A stretch of 53,033 nucleotides of DNA from the NCBI GenBank assembly GCA_014382015.1, contig JACNKN010000031.1:1-53033 (forward strand). The letters run 5' to 3'. The DNA is from Fidelibacterota bacterium. GTDB taxonomy: Bacteria > Fidelibacterota > Marinisomatia > Marinisomatales > TCS55. The notes below the pieces were generated by a model that was not told the origin of the DNA, ran no database searches, and saw only the letters and a list, made by a program, of their open reading frames with translations. Below are positions 16,707 through 26,422 of this stretch, piece by piece; position 1 is the first letter of the stretch; every line of letters starts with the position of its first letter. The translations under genes and the position numbers were made by a program.

Positions 16707-16873
16707 ATTTGAAAACAAGTATTTCATGTCCCATAAAACGATCATATTATTGCATAGCGAAAAATTATATATATGGAGACAAACCGGGAATGAATAATCA
16801 TTAATTAAATATTTCATGAAGACGATCTGGTGATGGTAAATAAAACGATGAAAAAAATGGGAGTGTGATTCTA

Positions 16874-18532
16874 ATGAATCGTGATAAAGAACTGAGAAAA
16901 AACATTCGATATGATGTGAAAGGGGTGGCGTTGCTGCATAATCCATTATTGAACAAGGGTACTGCCTTTTCTTATCAGGAGAGAAGCCTGCTGGATTTAG
17001 AAGGATTATTACCTCCCCACATTTCAACACAAGCTGAACAAAAAATGAAAGTGTTATCCACCGTTCGGTCATTGGATACAGATATGGCAAAATATATTTA
17101 TCTCATGTCGCTGCAAGATCGAAATGAAACATTATTTTATCGTTTAATCATAGATGAAATAGAAGAATTTATGCCGATTATTTATACCCCAACTGTGGGG
17201 CAGGCATGTCAGGAATATGGTCATATTTTTCGCCGTCCCCGGGGGATGTACATTTCAAATAATGATAAGGGCTGTATCAAAAAAATACTTAAAAATTGGC
17301 CAAGAAAAGATGTGGATGTCATTGTAGTAACCGATGGCCAACGAATTCTGGGCTTGGGAGATTTAGGCGCAGATGGTATGGGAATTCCTGTGGGAAAATT
17401 GTCTTTATATACAGTCTGTGCCGGTATCAATCCGAGGAAAACAATTCCAATTACAATTGATGTGGGAACGAATAATGAAGAATTACTTGAAGACCCTCTG
17501 TATATTGGATTGAGGCATAAAAGAATTACCGGGGATGAATATGATGAATTAATTGATGAATTCATGGATGCTGTCTCAGAAACATTTCCCAACGTATTAA
17601 TTCAATTTGAAGACTTTGCCAATCAGAATGCAAGCCGGCTATTAGAAAAATACCGTCATAATTATTGCACATTTAATGATGATATTCAAGGAACAGGAAG
17701 TGTCATTCTGGCTGGGTTGTTTACGGCTATGAAAAATTTAGAATCATCTCTATCAGAACAGCGGGTTTTATTTTATGGTGCAGGGTCAGCAGCCATTGGG
17801 ATTGCTCAGGATATTGCCTGTGCAAAGGAAATGGCAGGAACGCCTTCACAAGAAGCAAAGGAGAATATATTTTTATTTGATTCCCGGGGATTGGTGGTAA
17901 AAGGGCGAAATCATTTAACCCCAAATAAGGAACAGTTCGCCCATTCTATCGCGGGCGAAACAAATTTTCTCGAAGTGGTTAAAAAAGTAAAACCCACAGT
18001 AATCATCGGTGTTGCGGGACAACCAAACGTATTTACCAAAGCAGTCATTGAGGTTTTGATACAAGAAAATGATCATCCAATTATTTTTGCTTTATCGAAC
18101 CCCACAGCTAAGTCTGAATGTACTGCAGAAGACGCCTATCGTTGGTCAAAGGGAAAAGCTATATTTGCCAGTGGTAGTCCATTTAATCCGGTTGAATTTG
18201 AGGGTAAAACGTTTTATCCTGGGCAGGGGAATAATGCTTATATTTTTCCTGGTTTGGGACTTGGGACTGTTATTTCAAGATCATCTCGAGTGGTGGATGA
18301 AATGTTAATTATTGCGGCTCAAACCCTGGGAAATATGGTCAGCCAATCAGATTTTGATGAAGGAAGACTCTATCCACCCTTAACTAATATTCGGGAAATA
18401 TCTATTAAAATTGCCACAGCTATTGCTGAGTATGCATTTGATCATCAATTAGCTCAAGTATCGAGACCTGAGAATATCGAACAAACCATACGGGAAGAAG
18501 CCTATCAGCCTGATTATATATCTTATGTTTGA
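16874..18532 (+). CDS. NAD-type malic enzyme (malate dehydrogenase, oxaloacetate-decarboxylating)
   Basis: The 552-residue protein catalyses oxidative decarboxylation of malate to pyruvate with CO2 release. Diagnostic parts are IYTPTVGQACQEY (near residue 98), TDGQRILGLGDLGADGMGIP (about 154-173), the metal-binding FEDFANQNA and CTFNDDIQGTG, and the nucleotide-binding FYGAGSAAIGIA. Length matches the large malic enzymes of the MaeA/SfcA type. ATG 16874 is preferred over GTG 16865 because GGGAG (16859-16863) is correctly spaced only for the ATG. The gene ends 10 bases inside the opposing NnrS-family gene. It links C4 acids to pyruvate. Confidence 0.92.
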   Translation: MNRDKELRKNIRYDVKGVALLHNPLLNKGTAFSYQERSLLDLEGLLPPHISTQAEQKMKVLSTVRSLDTDMAKYIYLMSLQDRNETLFYRLIIDEIEEFMPIIYTPTVGQACQEYGHIFRRPRGMYISNNDKGCIKKILKNWPRKDVDVIVVTDGQRILGLGDLGADGMGIPVGKLSLYTVCAGINPRKTIPITIDVGTNNEELLEDPLYIGLRHKRITGDEYDELIDEFMDAVSETFPNVLIQFEDFANQNASRLLEKYRHNYCTFNDDIQGTGSVILAGLFTAMKNLESSLSEQRVLFYGAGSAAIGIAQDIACAKEMAGTPSQEAKENIFLFDSRGLVVKGRNHLTPNKEQFAHSIAGETNFLEVVKKVKPTVIIGVAGQPNVFTKAVIEVLIQENDHPIIFALSNPTAKSECTAEDAYRWSKGKAIFASGSPFNPVEFEGKTFYPGQGNNAYIFPGLGLGTVISRSSRVVDEMLIIAAQTLGNMVSQSDFDEGRLYPPLTNIREISIKIATAIAEYAFDHQLAQVSRPENIEQTIREEAYQPDYISYV

Positions 18533-19917
18533 TTGATAAGCGTTCCTTTGAGAACGGGTTTCATGATTGTATAAAAAAACCATAGACCTATCATAAACAG
18601 GATGCCTGATAATCCAAATAATCGGGTCATAAGAATACTACCATTTGGAATGATATTTAATATACTCTCAGGAATAACGAGTGGAAGGGCCCTAAATAAC
18701 ACGGAAACATTTATTATAATCGCAAGGGATGCCACCCGGTTTGGATGCTGAAGTTTCATGACGCCAGTCATTCCGGGAATCATACGAACGGCCATTCCCA
18801 TAATGAGCATTGAAGTAAATCCTGCCAGCCAAATGTGACGAATTCCATCCATGCTGATACCAGTATGAATCCATGTTAACAGTCCAATTTGAGAAATAAT
18901 ATCAAAGATTAGCCCGATAAAAAGCCAAACAAATGCGGACCGAATGAGCCATTCAAATCGGCCAAATTCTCCATAGTCAGGTAATGACTCACGGGGTTCT
19001 TTTCGATGGGGAACTCGTACTTCTTTTTGTTCAGATGTCCACGGGGGACGAGTTTTGAATAAGATATCTAATTTATAAATGAACCAAATCAGTAAGCTGT
19101 CTTTTATGATACTGATAATAGAAATCACCTTTGGGAGTGATTCGATATAAATAAAATGATAGAATAATTTTACCCCGAAAAAAGCGAAAATTGAACCCAT
19201 ATAAAAAAGACTAAATCTTTTCACATCCCATTTGATTGCAGGCAGTCTTAAAAATAATGGAAGTGCCCGTAACCCAACCGCCACGCAGATAGAAAAAATG
19301 GTGAAGTGGATAAAAATGTCGGCGGTAAATAAATGCCAATTGTGAAGCAGAGATGCTTCCTGATTGTTCACCATAAACAGGGTCAATGCTGTAGATCCTA
19401 ATCCGAAAATAATCCACCCAAGAATATTCAGAATCAGAAAAAATCGAATATCACGATTGGGTGACCCCGTCATTGGTTTTAGTTGCCGAATCACCGAAAA
19501 TAAAAACCATAAATAAAGTGCAATTCCCTGCATGACTAATACGCTTGATATTAAAACGGACCAACTGAGGACCGGAAACCATGCGGAATCATTTAAATAG
19601 GGTAATATTGAATGGGCGATAAATCGCAGAATCAACCCGGATACCATTAAATAATAAATGAAATCGATGATTGATTTTTTTACCCGTTCCATATGGGCCA
19701 ACCGGGATAGAAAATGAATGGAAACGCCCATGATAAATAATCCAGCCCACCCCATCAGTTGGAGATAGCCATGGGTCTGGATATAAGCATGATACCCCTT
19801 TCCCAATTCATAATTAAATCCAACCATAAATGCCACATGGGTGCCCATATTCAGGCCGGCCCAGAAGGCGATCAATATTGCGGCACGTATGTATTTGGAT
19901 GGAAAAACTGGCATCAA
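18523..19917 (-). CDS. NnrS-family multi-spanning membrane protein
   Basis: The 464-residue polytopic protein has about twelve hydrophobic segments. IQTHGYLQLMGWAGLFIMG followed by IHFLSRL near residues 43-70 is the conserved start of the NnrS family. Conserved histidines in the membrane parts are likely haem or copper ligands. NnrS proteins are haem- and copper-containing membrane proteins tied to nitric oxide or nitrosative stress in denitrifiers and others. Here the gene is alone on the minus strand, convergent with malic enzyme and overlapping its 3' end by 10 bases. No denitrification genes are visible in the window, so the link to NO is family knowledge only. Confidence 0.8.
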   Translation of the reverse strand: MMPVFPSKYIRAAILIAFWAGLNMGTHVAFMVGFNYELGKGYHAYIQTHGYLQLMGWAGLFIMGVSIHFLSRLAHMERVKKSIIDFIYYLMVSGLILRFIAHSILPYLNDSAWFPVLSWSVLISSVLVMQGIALYLWFLFSVIRQLKPMTGSPNRDIRFFLILNILGWIIFGLGSTALTLFMVNNQEASLLHNWHLFTADIFIHFTIFSICVAVGLRALPLFLRLPAIKWDVKRFSLFYMGSIFAFFGVKLFYHFIYIESLPKVISIISIIKDSLLIWFIYKLDILFKTRPPWTSEQKEVRVPHRKEPRESLPDYGEFGRFEWLIRSAFVWLFIGLIFDIISQIGLLTWIHTGISMDGIRHIWLAGFTSMLIMGMAVRMIPGMTGVMKLQHPNRVASLAIIINVSVLFRALPLVIPESILNIIPNGSILMTRLFGLSGILFMIGLWFFYTIMKPVLKGTLINQT

Positions 19918-20099
19918 ATTAAATGGAAATTATCGATGATTTAATTTAAGGATGGGTATTCTTCTGGTTAAATGATTTATTTTGACATTGAATAAATAAA
20001 TCATCATTTTATTTTAAAACGTAGTTAAACTTTCTATTCTCATTGATCTCAAGTTCGGTGCATTAGAGAAAATATATATTTAGATGAAAGGAAAAAAAC

Positions 20100-21254
20100 G
20101 TGACAAATAAAAATATTTCTGTAGATACAAAACTCATTCATGCCGGCGAACCCAATCCTCGCATAAAAGGTGCCGTGAGTATGCCAATTTTTCAAAGTTC
20201 AAATTTTGAATATGGGGGAGAAACCTCCTACGATTCAATTCGGTATATTCGACTAAATAATACACCCAATCATATTGCCCTTCATCAAAAATTGGCAGAA
20301 GTAGCAGGGGCTGATGCTGCACTTGTAACATCATCGGGAATGAGCGCCATTACGACCGCATTGCTCGCATATTTAAAATCGGGTGATCATATAATGGCCC
20401 ATCATACACTTTATGGTGGTACGGCTGATTATATAGTCCATGATCTTCCAAAGTATGGAATTGATTTTGATTTTTTTGATGCCATGAACCCAGCAAATTG
20501 GGAATCAAAATTAAAGCCAAACACAAAAGTCATTTATGTGGAAACAATCACAAACCCATTGATGGATGTGCCAAAATTAGATGCAGTTGTACAATTTGCG
20601 AAAAAACACAATTTGGTTTCCTTGATTGACAATACCTTTGCGTCTCCACTTTTGTATAGTCCCATAAAACATGGGTTTGATATTTCCCTTCATTCAGCTA
20701 CAAAATACTTAAATGGCCATTCTGATATCGTGGCCGGTGTAGTTATCGGTAGTCAAGAGCATATAACTCAAGTTAATTCTAAATTGATTCATTTGGGTGG
20801 TTCCCTGGATCCGAATGCCTGCTTCCTGCTGCATAGAGGAATAAAAACATTGTCATTAAGGATGGAACGTCAATGTGAAAATGCCATGAAAATTGCCAGA
20901 TTTTTAGAAGATCATCCAAAGATATTGCGCGTGAACTATCCCGGGTTAGAATCCAACAGGAGTCATGAAAATGCCAAAAAATATTTATGCGGTTTTGGGG
21001 CCATGGTCAGTTTCGAATTGGATGGAGATGTGGCCTCAGCAGATGCCTTTATAAACCGCCTGGAATATGCAATTAACGCCGCCAGTTTGGGTGGTGTGGA
21101 AACATTAATCACCCGCCCTGTCCAAACTTCTCATTCACTCATGAGTACGTCAGAACGGAAGAAAGCAGGTATTTCTGATACGTTAATTCGTTACTCCGTG
21201 GGTATTGAGTCTGCCGATGATTTAATTGGGGATTTGAAACAGGCGTTGGAATAA
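20100..21254 (+). CDS. PLP-dependent trans-sulfuration enzyme (cystathionine/methionine gamma-lyase family)
   Basis: The 384-residue enzyme belongs to the Cys/Met metabolism PLP family. SSGMSAITTALLAYL, YGGTADYI, YVETITNPLMDVP and the Schiff-base lysine in HSATKYLNGHSD (about K202) are all present. Members cleave cystathionine, methionine or homocysteine, or exchange gamma substituents on homoserine esters. Assignment to one reaction is not possible from motifs alone. It begins with GTG, preceded by AAAGGA (20087-20092) at good spacing. The aminotransferase gene follows 30 bases later, suggesting co-transcription and a shared amino acid pathway. Confidence 0.88.
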   Translation: MTNKNISVDTKLIHAGEPNPRIKGAVSMPIFQSSNFEYGGETSYDSIRYIRLNNTPNHIALHQKLAEVAGADAALVTSSGMSAITTALLAYLKSGDHIMAHHTLYGGTADYIVHDLPKYGIDFDFFDAMNPANWESKLKPNTKVIYVETITNPLMDVPKLDAVVQFAKKHNLVSLIDNTFASPLLYSPIKHGFDISLHSATKYLNGHSDIVAGVVIGSQEHITQVNSKLIHLGGSLDPNACFLLHRGIKTLSLRMERQCENAMKIARFLEDHPKILRVNYPGLESNRSHENAKKYLCGFGAMVSFELDGDVASADAFINRLEYAINAASLGGVETLITRPVQTSHSLMSTSERKKAGISDTLIRYSVGIESADDLIGDLKQALE

Positions 21255-21284
21255 TAATCTTTTAATACTTTAAGTGGAAATGAG

Positions 21285-22580
21285 ATGAATAGTCAAAACA
21301 TTAGAGATAAACATAGTCAATACCTTTTTCCTGCCGTAAAGAATTTTTATCAGGAATCTATCGTGATTGACAGCGGAAAAGGATCACAAATCACTGATAT
21401 GGATGGCAACACATATCTTGACTTTTTTGGAGGTATTTTAACCGTTTCTGTCGGTCATGCTAACGAAGAAGTGAATGCTGCTATTTTTGCTCAGGTAAAC
21501 CGCTTGAGCCATATTTCATCCCTCTACCCAGTGGAGTCTGTCGTTGAATTATCCGAACGATTGGTAAATATTACACCGGGGAAATTGAAGAAATGCTTTT
21601 TTACTGCATCCGGAACTGAAGCGGATGAAACAGCGGTGATGCTGGCTCAATTATTTACGGGTAATACAGAAATTATTGCGCTACGCCATGGCTATTCCGG
21701 AAGGTCCATGTTGGCCCAATCACTCACAGCCCATTCTACATGGAGATCCCTTCCCTCTCAGGCAGCTGCTGTGAAACATGCCCTTTCACCATACTGTTAC
21801 CGATGCCCTTTAAAAACCACTTATCCTGTATGCGGTGTGGCTTGCGCTGAAGATGTTGATGAATTAATCCGAACGACCACAACAGGTGAAATCGCAGGCA
21901 TGATTGTTGAACCCATCCAGGGAGTGGGTGGATTTATCACGCCGCCAAAAGAGTATTTTACAATTGTATCAGAAATTGTACGGAAATATGGCGGAATTTT
22001 TATTTCTGATGAAGTCCAAACCGGTTTTGGTCGAACAGGAAAAATGTGGGGAATTGAGCATTATGAGGTTGAACCGGATATAATGACAATGGCGAAAGGT
22101 ATTGCCAATGGGTTACCTTTAGCCGCAGTCGTTGCAACAGGGGATATTGCAGATTCTATCGTTAAAAATACAATTTCCACCTTTGGTGGGAATCCCGTTA
22201 GCTGTGCAGCTTCAAATAAAACTATTGAAATAATTCTTCGCGACAATCTGGCGGAAAATGCTAAAAATATGGGCGATATTCTCAGAAAAGGATTAGAGGA
22301 AATTCAATTGAAAAATCCAAAAATAACAGGAGATATTCGCGGCATGGGATTGATGCAAGCTATAGAATTTGTTATGGATGAACCGGCTGGTGATCGAACG
22401 CCAAATACCCGTGCGGCCGATCAACTAATGGAGGAAACAAAAAGGCGGGGTCTGCTTATCGGAAGGGGAGGGCTTTCTGGAAATGTAATGCGTATTTCCC
22501 CCACCTTAAATATCAGTCAGATTGATGTGGAAAATGCATTAGAAATATTATCTGATTCATTTGCCGCAATCACGGATTAA
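21285..22580 (+). CDS. Class III PLP aminotransferase (AGXT2/omega-aminotransferase-like)
   Basis: The 431-residue enzyme has the class III aminotransferase layout: LDFFGGILTVSVGHANEEV near residue 45, FTASGTEADETAVMLAQ, VEPIQGVGGF, FISDEVQTGFGRTG and the PLP lysine in MTMAKGIANGLP (about K271). It resembles alanine-glyoxylate aminotransferase 2 and 4-aminobutyrate transaminases; the amino donor is not certain. A short cysteine-containing insert CYRCPLKTTYPVCGVAC (about residues 180-196) is visible and may be structural or metal-binding. It lies directly downstream of the Cys/Met lyase gene on the same strand. Confidence 0.85.
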   Translation: MNSQNIRDKHSQYLFPAVKNFYQESIVIDSGKGSQITDMDGNTYLDFFGGILTVSVGHANEEVNAAIFAQVNRLSHISSLYPVESVVELSERLVNITPGKLKKCFFTASGTEADETAVMLAQLFTGNTEIIALRHGYSGRSMLAQSLTAHSTWRSLPSQAAAVKHALSPYCYRCPLKTTYPVCGVACAEDVDELIRTTTTGEIAGMIVEPIQGVGGFITPPKEYFTIVSEIVRKYGGIFISDEVQTGFGRTGKMWGIEHYEVEPDIMTMAKGIANGLPLAAVVATGDIADSIVKNTISTFGGNPVSCAASNKTIEIILRDNLAENAKNMGDILRKGLEEIQLKNPKITGDIRGMGLMQAIEFVMDEPAGDRTPNTRAADQLMEETKRRGLLIGRGGLSGNVMRISPTLNISQIDVENALEILSDSFAAITD

Positions 22581-22744
22581 CAGGATTTATCGGGTATAAT
22601 AGTGGACTTAATTTTGACTTGAATTCAATCCTTCAGCACCCCACACCGGAAATAAAGTATTCCTAGTTGTATTATTAGCGGATAATCACTTATGCTCTGT
22701 CGGTTTATATTCGATCTAATTTAATAAAAAGAGGTTCAATCATT

Positions 22745-23239
22745 ATGAATAGTATTGATTCATCAATCATAAAAGATAAAGGTCAGCTTTACGGACTGGT
22801 GGTCCTACGTGTTCTCATTGGTTGGCATTTTTTATATGAGGGAGTATCCAAATTGATTAATCCCTATTGGTCATCTGCTGCCTATCTGCTGGATTCAAAA
22901 TGGATCTTTTCCGGATTGGCGAAAACCATTGTGTCCAACCCAACCCTATTAGGGATTTCGGATTATGTAAATATGTGGGGACTTACTCTGGTTGGTGTTT
23001 CGCTACTTTTAGGAATTTTTAGTCGTTATACCACTTTGATTGGGATGGGGTTTGTTCTTTTATATTATTTTTTCGCACCACCGCTCCTCGGTTTAGAATA
23101 TGGCCGCCCGGGGGAAGGCAGCTATCTCATCGTCAATAAAAATCTGATAGAAGCCTGTGCATTGTGGGTGCTGTATTCCTTCCCTACCAGTCATATAATT
23201 GGTTTGGATCGATTTTTTAACCAATCAGAATCAAATTAA
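22745..23239 (+). CDS. DoxX-family membrane protein
   Basis: The 164-residue protein has four hydrophobic segments. The DoxX-type first helix reads VVLRVLIGWHFLYEGVSKL, with the usual R-x-x-x-G-x-x-F-x-x-x-G pattern. Some DoxX/DoxD members are linked to quinone reduction, but most are uncharacterised. It is followed at 12 bases by a secreted-type Gfo/Idh/MocA dehydrogenase. This suggests the membrane protein may hand electrons or anchor partners for sugar oxidation; that is inference. AGAGG about ten bases before the ATG supports the start. Confidence 0.75.
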   Translation: MNSIDSSIIKDKGQLYGLVVLRVLIGWHFLYEGVSKLINPYWSSAAYLLDSKWIFSGLAKTIVSNPTLLGISDYVNMWGLTLVGVSLLLGIFSRYTTLIGMGFVLLYYFFAPPLLGLEYGRPGEGSYLIVNKNLIEACALWVLYSFPTSHIIGLDRFFNQSESN

Positions 23240-23251
23240 AGGAATCCAATT

Positions 23252-24847
23252 ATGAGTGATAAATCAAACCAACCAGCTGAAAATAATATGGATCGACGTG
23301 ACTTATTAAAAGGACTTGCTACTGTTCCTGTATTCGGACTTTTTTTAGTAAATCTTTGGCGGAAAATTCGTCGGGATACATTGATGAAATCAAATCTTTT
23401 ATCCGATCTCGTACAGGAAAAATCTGCACCGGCTGTTATCAGCGGTCTCTCTGACAGTCGCCATTTAAATATTGGAATCATCGGATATGGGGGGCGAGGT
23501 TCCCACCTCGTCCGAGGCGCAGGCTTCGCAACCAAAGGATGGACGGATACGGTTGCTGAAAATGCAAGAAAAAATAAATTGGATAAAGGATTCGCGACTT
23601 TTATGAGTCAAGAAGATTTGAATTGTTCTTTGGTCGGTGTCTGTGATCTTTTTGATGTCCGGGCGAATCAAGCAATTGATGCGTCACAAAATGAAACCCG
23701 TCCCGGTGGGAAACCCCAAGGGGCTGCAACGCGATACCGTCATTATACGGATTTATTGGCAGATGATAAAATTGATGCAGTTATCGTAGCGACACCGGAT
23801 CATTGGCATTCCCGCATAACCATAGCCGCAGCCAAGGCAGGGAAACATGTCTATTGCGAAAAAGGACTCACCCGCACCTTTGACGAAGCAGTAAATGTCT
23901 ATGATACGGTCAAGGAAACAGGAATCACTTTTCAGCTTGGTCACCAAAATCGCCAGGTAGAAGCGAATGAAAAAGCAAAACAGATTATTAAACAAGGTCT
24001 CCTTGGGCCTATTAATTTGGTTGAAATTGCTACAAACCGAAATTCACCATGGGGCGCCTGGGTTTGGGGTATTCATCCTGAAGGGAATGCAAAAACGATT
24101 GACTGGGATACATTCCAGGAACCATCGCCCAATAAAATTCCTTTTGGCGAAGAAGCACTTAAACGATTCTTTCGCTGGCGCATGTGGTTTGATTACGGCA
24201 CAGGTCTTTCTGGCGATTTATTATCCCACGATTTTGATGCTATCAACCAAATGATGGATATTGGTATTCCAAAATACGCATCATCTACGGGTGGAATTTA
24301 TTTTTATAAAGATGGCCGAGATGTCCCTGATGTGTGGAACGCAACGTTTGAATATCCAGATAAGGATTTAACCCTTTTATATAGTGCAACGCTTTCCAGC
24401 AATAGCCCAAGAGGGAATAAGATAATGGGGCACGATGCCACCATGCAGATGGGCGGTCAAAGCGGGGGTGGATCCGTTCATGGATTCATTGTGACGGCTG
24501 ATTCAGAATCGACCCAATACAAGGACCGTTTAGAAAGTGGTGTTATTAATCCCAAATACCCCATATATACTTATTCACCAGGTTCAAAACAGATCGATGG
24601 TGTAACATCCGCCACATCCCGGTATTTTGCGAATAAAGGATTATTATATACTTATCGAGAGGGGAAACGGGTAGATCCCACACATCTCCATATTAAAGAT
24701 TGGCTGGACTCCATTCGGAATGGCAGTCAACCCAGATGTAATATAGAGGTGGCATTTCATGAGGCAGTGGCCTGTCATATGGCGACAGAATCATACTTCC
24801 AGGGTCGCCGGATCGAATGGGATCCCGTAAACCGAAAATTAGTCTAA
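23252..24847 (+). CDS. Gfo/Idh/MocA-family oxidoreductase with Tat-like signal
   Basis: The 531-residue protein starts with DRRDLLKGLATVPVFGLF (about residues 13-30), a twin-arginine-type export signal. A Rossmann fold GIIGYGGRGSHLV (about 75-87) and the family motif HVYCEKGLTRTFDEAV (about 205-220) follow. Gfo/Idh/MocA enzymes oxidise or epimerise sugars using NAD(P), which exported members keep tightly bound. A 3-dehydrogenation of glycosides fits the neighbouring DUF1080 and TIM-barrel genes. The usual EKP is EKG here. AAAGGAA lies just upstream of the ATG. The DoxX gene precedes and an MFS transporter follows. Confidence 0.85.
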   Translation: MSDKSNQPAENNMDRRDLLKGLATVPVFGLFLVNLWRKIRRDTLMKSNLLSDLVQEKSAPAVISGLSDSRHLNIGIIGYGGRGSHLVRGAGFATKGWTDTVAENARKNKLDKGFATFMSQEDLNCSLVGVCDLFDVRANQAIDASQNETRPGGKPQGAATRYRHYTDLLADDKIDAVIVATPDHWHSRITIAAAKAGKHVYCEKGLTRTFDEAVNVYDTVKETGITFQLGHQNRQVEANEKAKQIIKQGLLGPINLVEIATNRNSPWGAWVWGIHPEGNAKTIDWDTFQEPSPNKIPFGEEALKRFFRWRMWFDYGTGLSGDLLSHDFDAINQMMDIGIPKYASSTGGIYFYKDGRDVPDVWNATFEYPDKDLTLLYSATLSSNSPRGNKIMGHDATMQMGGQSGGGSVHGFIVTADSESTQYKDRLESGVINPKYPIYTYSPGSKQIDGVTSATSRYFANKGLLYTYREGKRVDPTHLHIKDWLDSIRNGSQPRCNIEVAFHEAVACHMATESYFQGRRIEWDPVNRKLV

Positions 24848-24863
24848 ACGCCAAGTAATCCAC

Positions 24864-26126
24864 ATGAATAAGAATTCCCGTTTGGGAGCAATGATGTTCC
24901 TTCAGTATGCCCTTTGGGGTGCATGGCTCCCGGTTACAGCAAGGTATCTTTCCGCCAGTATCGCCGAAGGGGGGCTTGGTTTCTCCGGATCAGATATTGG
25001 CATGATTCTTGGATTGGCAGGATCAATCGGTGCCATTGCTGCACCCTTTATTGCGGGACAGTTTGCAGACCGCTATTTCAGTACAGAAAAAGTATTGGCA
25101 TTTTTGGTTTTTACAGGTGGATTAGTAAAATGGTACACGTCCACCCAAACCGATTACCAGGCATGGCTGTACCTTTCGATTCTATACAGTGTTCTGTATA
25201 TGCCGACACTGGCCCTATCAAATTCTGTCGCTTTTTCCCACATTGATGATGCTGAGAATACCTTCCCAAAAATTCGGGTATGGGGCACCATTGGTTGGAT
25301 TGCTGCCAGTTGGGCTTTTCCCATGATCTGGCTCCAGCAGGATCTTTCATTCCAACTCATGCCGCCATTTATTTCTGGGGTTGAAGTTCCCAATGTGACA
25401 GCTCGTTTAGCAGATGCACTCAAATTTTCCGGCATTATTTCTATGACGTATGGTGTGTTTTGCTTTATGCTTCCCCATACGCCACCCAAGGCAGATGCGG
25501 TAGAGAAATTGGCATTCAAAAAGGCATTTTCTTTATTCAGCAATCGGTCTTTCCTGGTTCTGGTTTTAGCCAGTTTAGGCGTAAGTATTATTCACCAGAT
25601 TTATTTTCTTCAAACGGGTCCCTTCCTCTCCTTCATCGGCATAAAAGATAGTTCAATCGGCCCGGCTATGACTATCGGTCAATTTGCAGAAATTGCAACC
25701 ATGGCTTATTTAGGACTTTTCTTAAAACGTCTCGGTTTCAAGAAAGTAATTACCATTGGCATTATGGCTTACTTCGCTCGTTATGCCATTTTTGGTACAA
25801 CTATGCTCCCGGCCTGGGTTATGGTTGTTAGCCAAGCTTTTCACGGATTTTGTTTTGCATTTTTCTTCGCTGCTGGATTTATATACGTGGATAAACTTGC
25901 GGATGATGATGTTCGCCATTCTGCCCAAACGGTATTTGGCATTATCATTTTTGGTGGTGGTCCCGTCGTCGGTGGATGGCTCTCCGGAAAATTGCAGGAA
26001 ATTTATACTGTCGGCGGGATATTTGATTATTCAAATTTCTGGTACACTCTGGCTGGAATAGGGTTGGTTACGGGGATTTTATTTTTCTTCTTTTTTAAGG
26101 AACAATTAAAAGATAATAATGCATGA
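24864..26126 (+). CDS. MFS transporter, nucleoside/sugar permease-like
   Basis: The 420-residue protein has about twelve hydrophobic helices. The start FLQYALWGAWLPVTARYL with a following DIGMILGLAGSIGAIAAPF resembles the nucleoside:H+ symporter (NupG/XapB) branch of the major facilitator superfamily. The motif between helices 2 and 3 (GQFADRYFSTEKVL) fits MFS motif A. In this cluster it is more likely to import a sugar or sugar derivative made by the exported dehydrogenase, but the substrate cannot be read from the sequence. It lies 16 bases after the Gfo/Idh/MocA gene and is followed by the HicAB pair. Confidence 0.82.
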   Translation: MNKNSRLGAMMFLQYALWGAWLPVTARYLSASIAEGGLGFSGSDIGMILGLAGSIGAIAAPFIAGQFADRYFSTEKVLAFLVFTGGLVKWYTSTQTDYQAWLYLSILYSVLYMPTLALSNSVAFSHIDDAENTFPKIRVWGTIGWIAASWAFPMIWLQQDLSFQLMPPFISGVEVPNVTARLADALKFSGIISMTYGVFCFMLPHTPPKADAVEKLAFKKAFSLFSNRSFLVLVLASLGVSIIHQIYFLQTGPFLSFIGIKDSSIGPAMTIGQFAEIATMAYLGLFLKRLGFKKVITIGIMAYFARYAIFGTTMLPAWVMVVSQAFHGFCFAFFFAAGFIYVDKLADDDVRHSAQTVFGIIIFGGGPVVGGWLSGKLQEIYTVGGIFDYSNFWYTLAGIGLVTGILFFFFFKEQLKDNNA

Positions 26127-26200
26127 ATAAACAAAGGTCAGGTATTCGATTTTTAAAAGAGACATTAGACAATTCTCCACAGATAAAGTAAAAATCATTG

Positions 26201-26220
26201 TATAGTACCACTATAGTATC
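26201..26220. promoter_or_regulatory. Operator-like repeats before HicAB
   Basis: TATAGTA occurs at 26201-26207 and 26212-26218, one helical turn apart, and the pair also contains the inverted repeat TATAGT-ACC-ACTATA. HicB-type antitoxins usually bind repeats in their own promoter. The site lies 9-28 bases before the HicA start and may overlap the promoter. Confidence 0.4.
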
Positions 26221-26227
26221 ATAAATT

Positions 26228-26422
26228 ATGCCGAGAAAAATTCGGGAATTAATTAAAGAATTAAAAAGAGCGGGTTTTGTAAATCGGGGCGGTAAAGGAA
26301 GCCATCGAAATTTCAAGCATAAAGATGGAAGAATTTTAACTATTTCCGGAAAATTGGGTGCAGATGCAAAACCCTATCAGAAAAAAATTGCAAAGGAGAA
26401 AATAGAAAAATCCACTAAATGA
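26228..26422 (+). CDS. hicA: HicA-family mRNA interferase toxin
   Basis: The 64-residue basic protein matches HicA: an N-terminal helix (REL-x-KELKRAGF) followed by GGKGSHRNF with the catalytic histidine at residue 26, then a basic C-terminus. HicA is a small double-stranded-RNA-binding-fold toxin that cleaves mRNA. Its stop overlaps the start of hicB as ATGA (26419-26422), the usual coupling of toxin and antitoxin. The pair sits between two sugar-cluster genes and looks like an insertion into that cluster. Confidence 0.88.
   Translation: MPRKIRELIKELKRAGFVNRGGKGSHRNFKHKDGRILTISGKLGADAKPYQKKIAKEKIEKSTK

Noticed and set aside
16865-16873. GTG start for malic enzyme at 16865
   Set aside because: The GGGAG site is one base from it but ten from ATG 16874, so the ATG is the better start.
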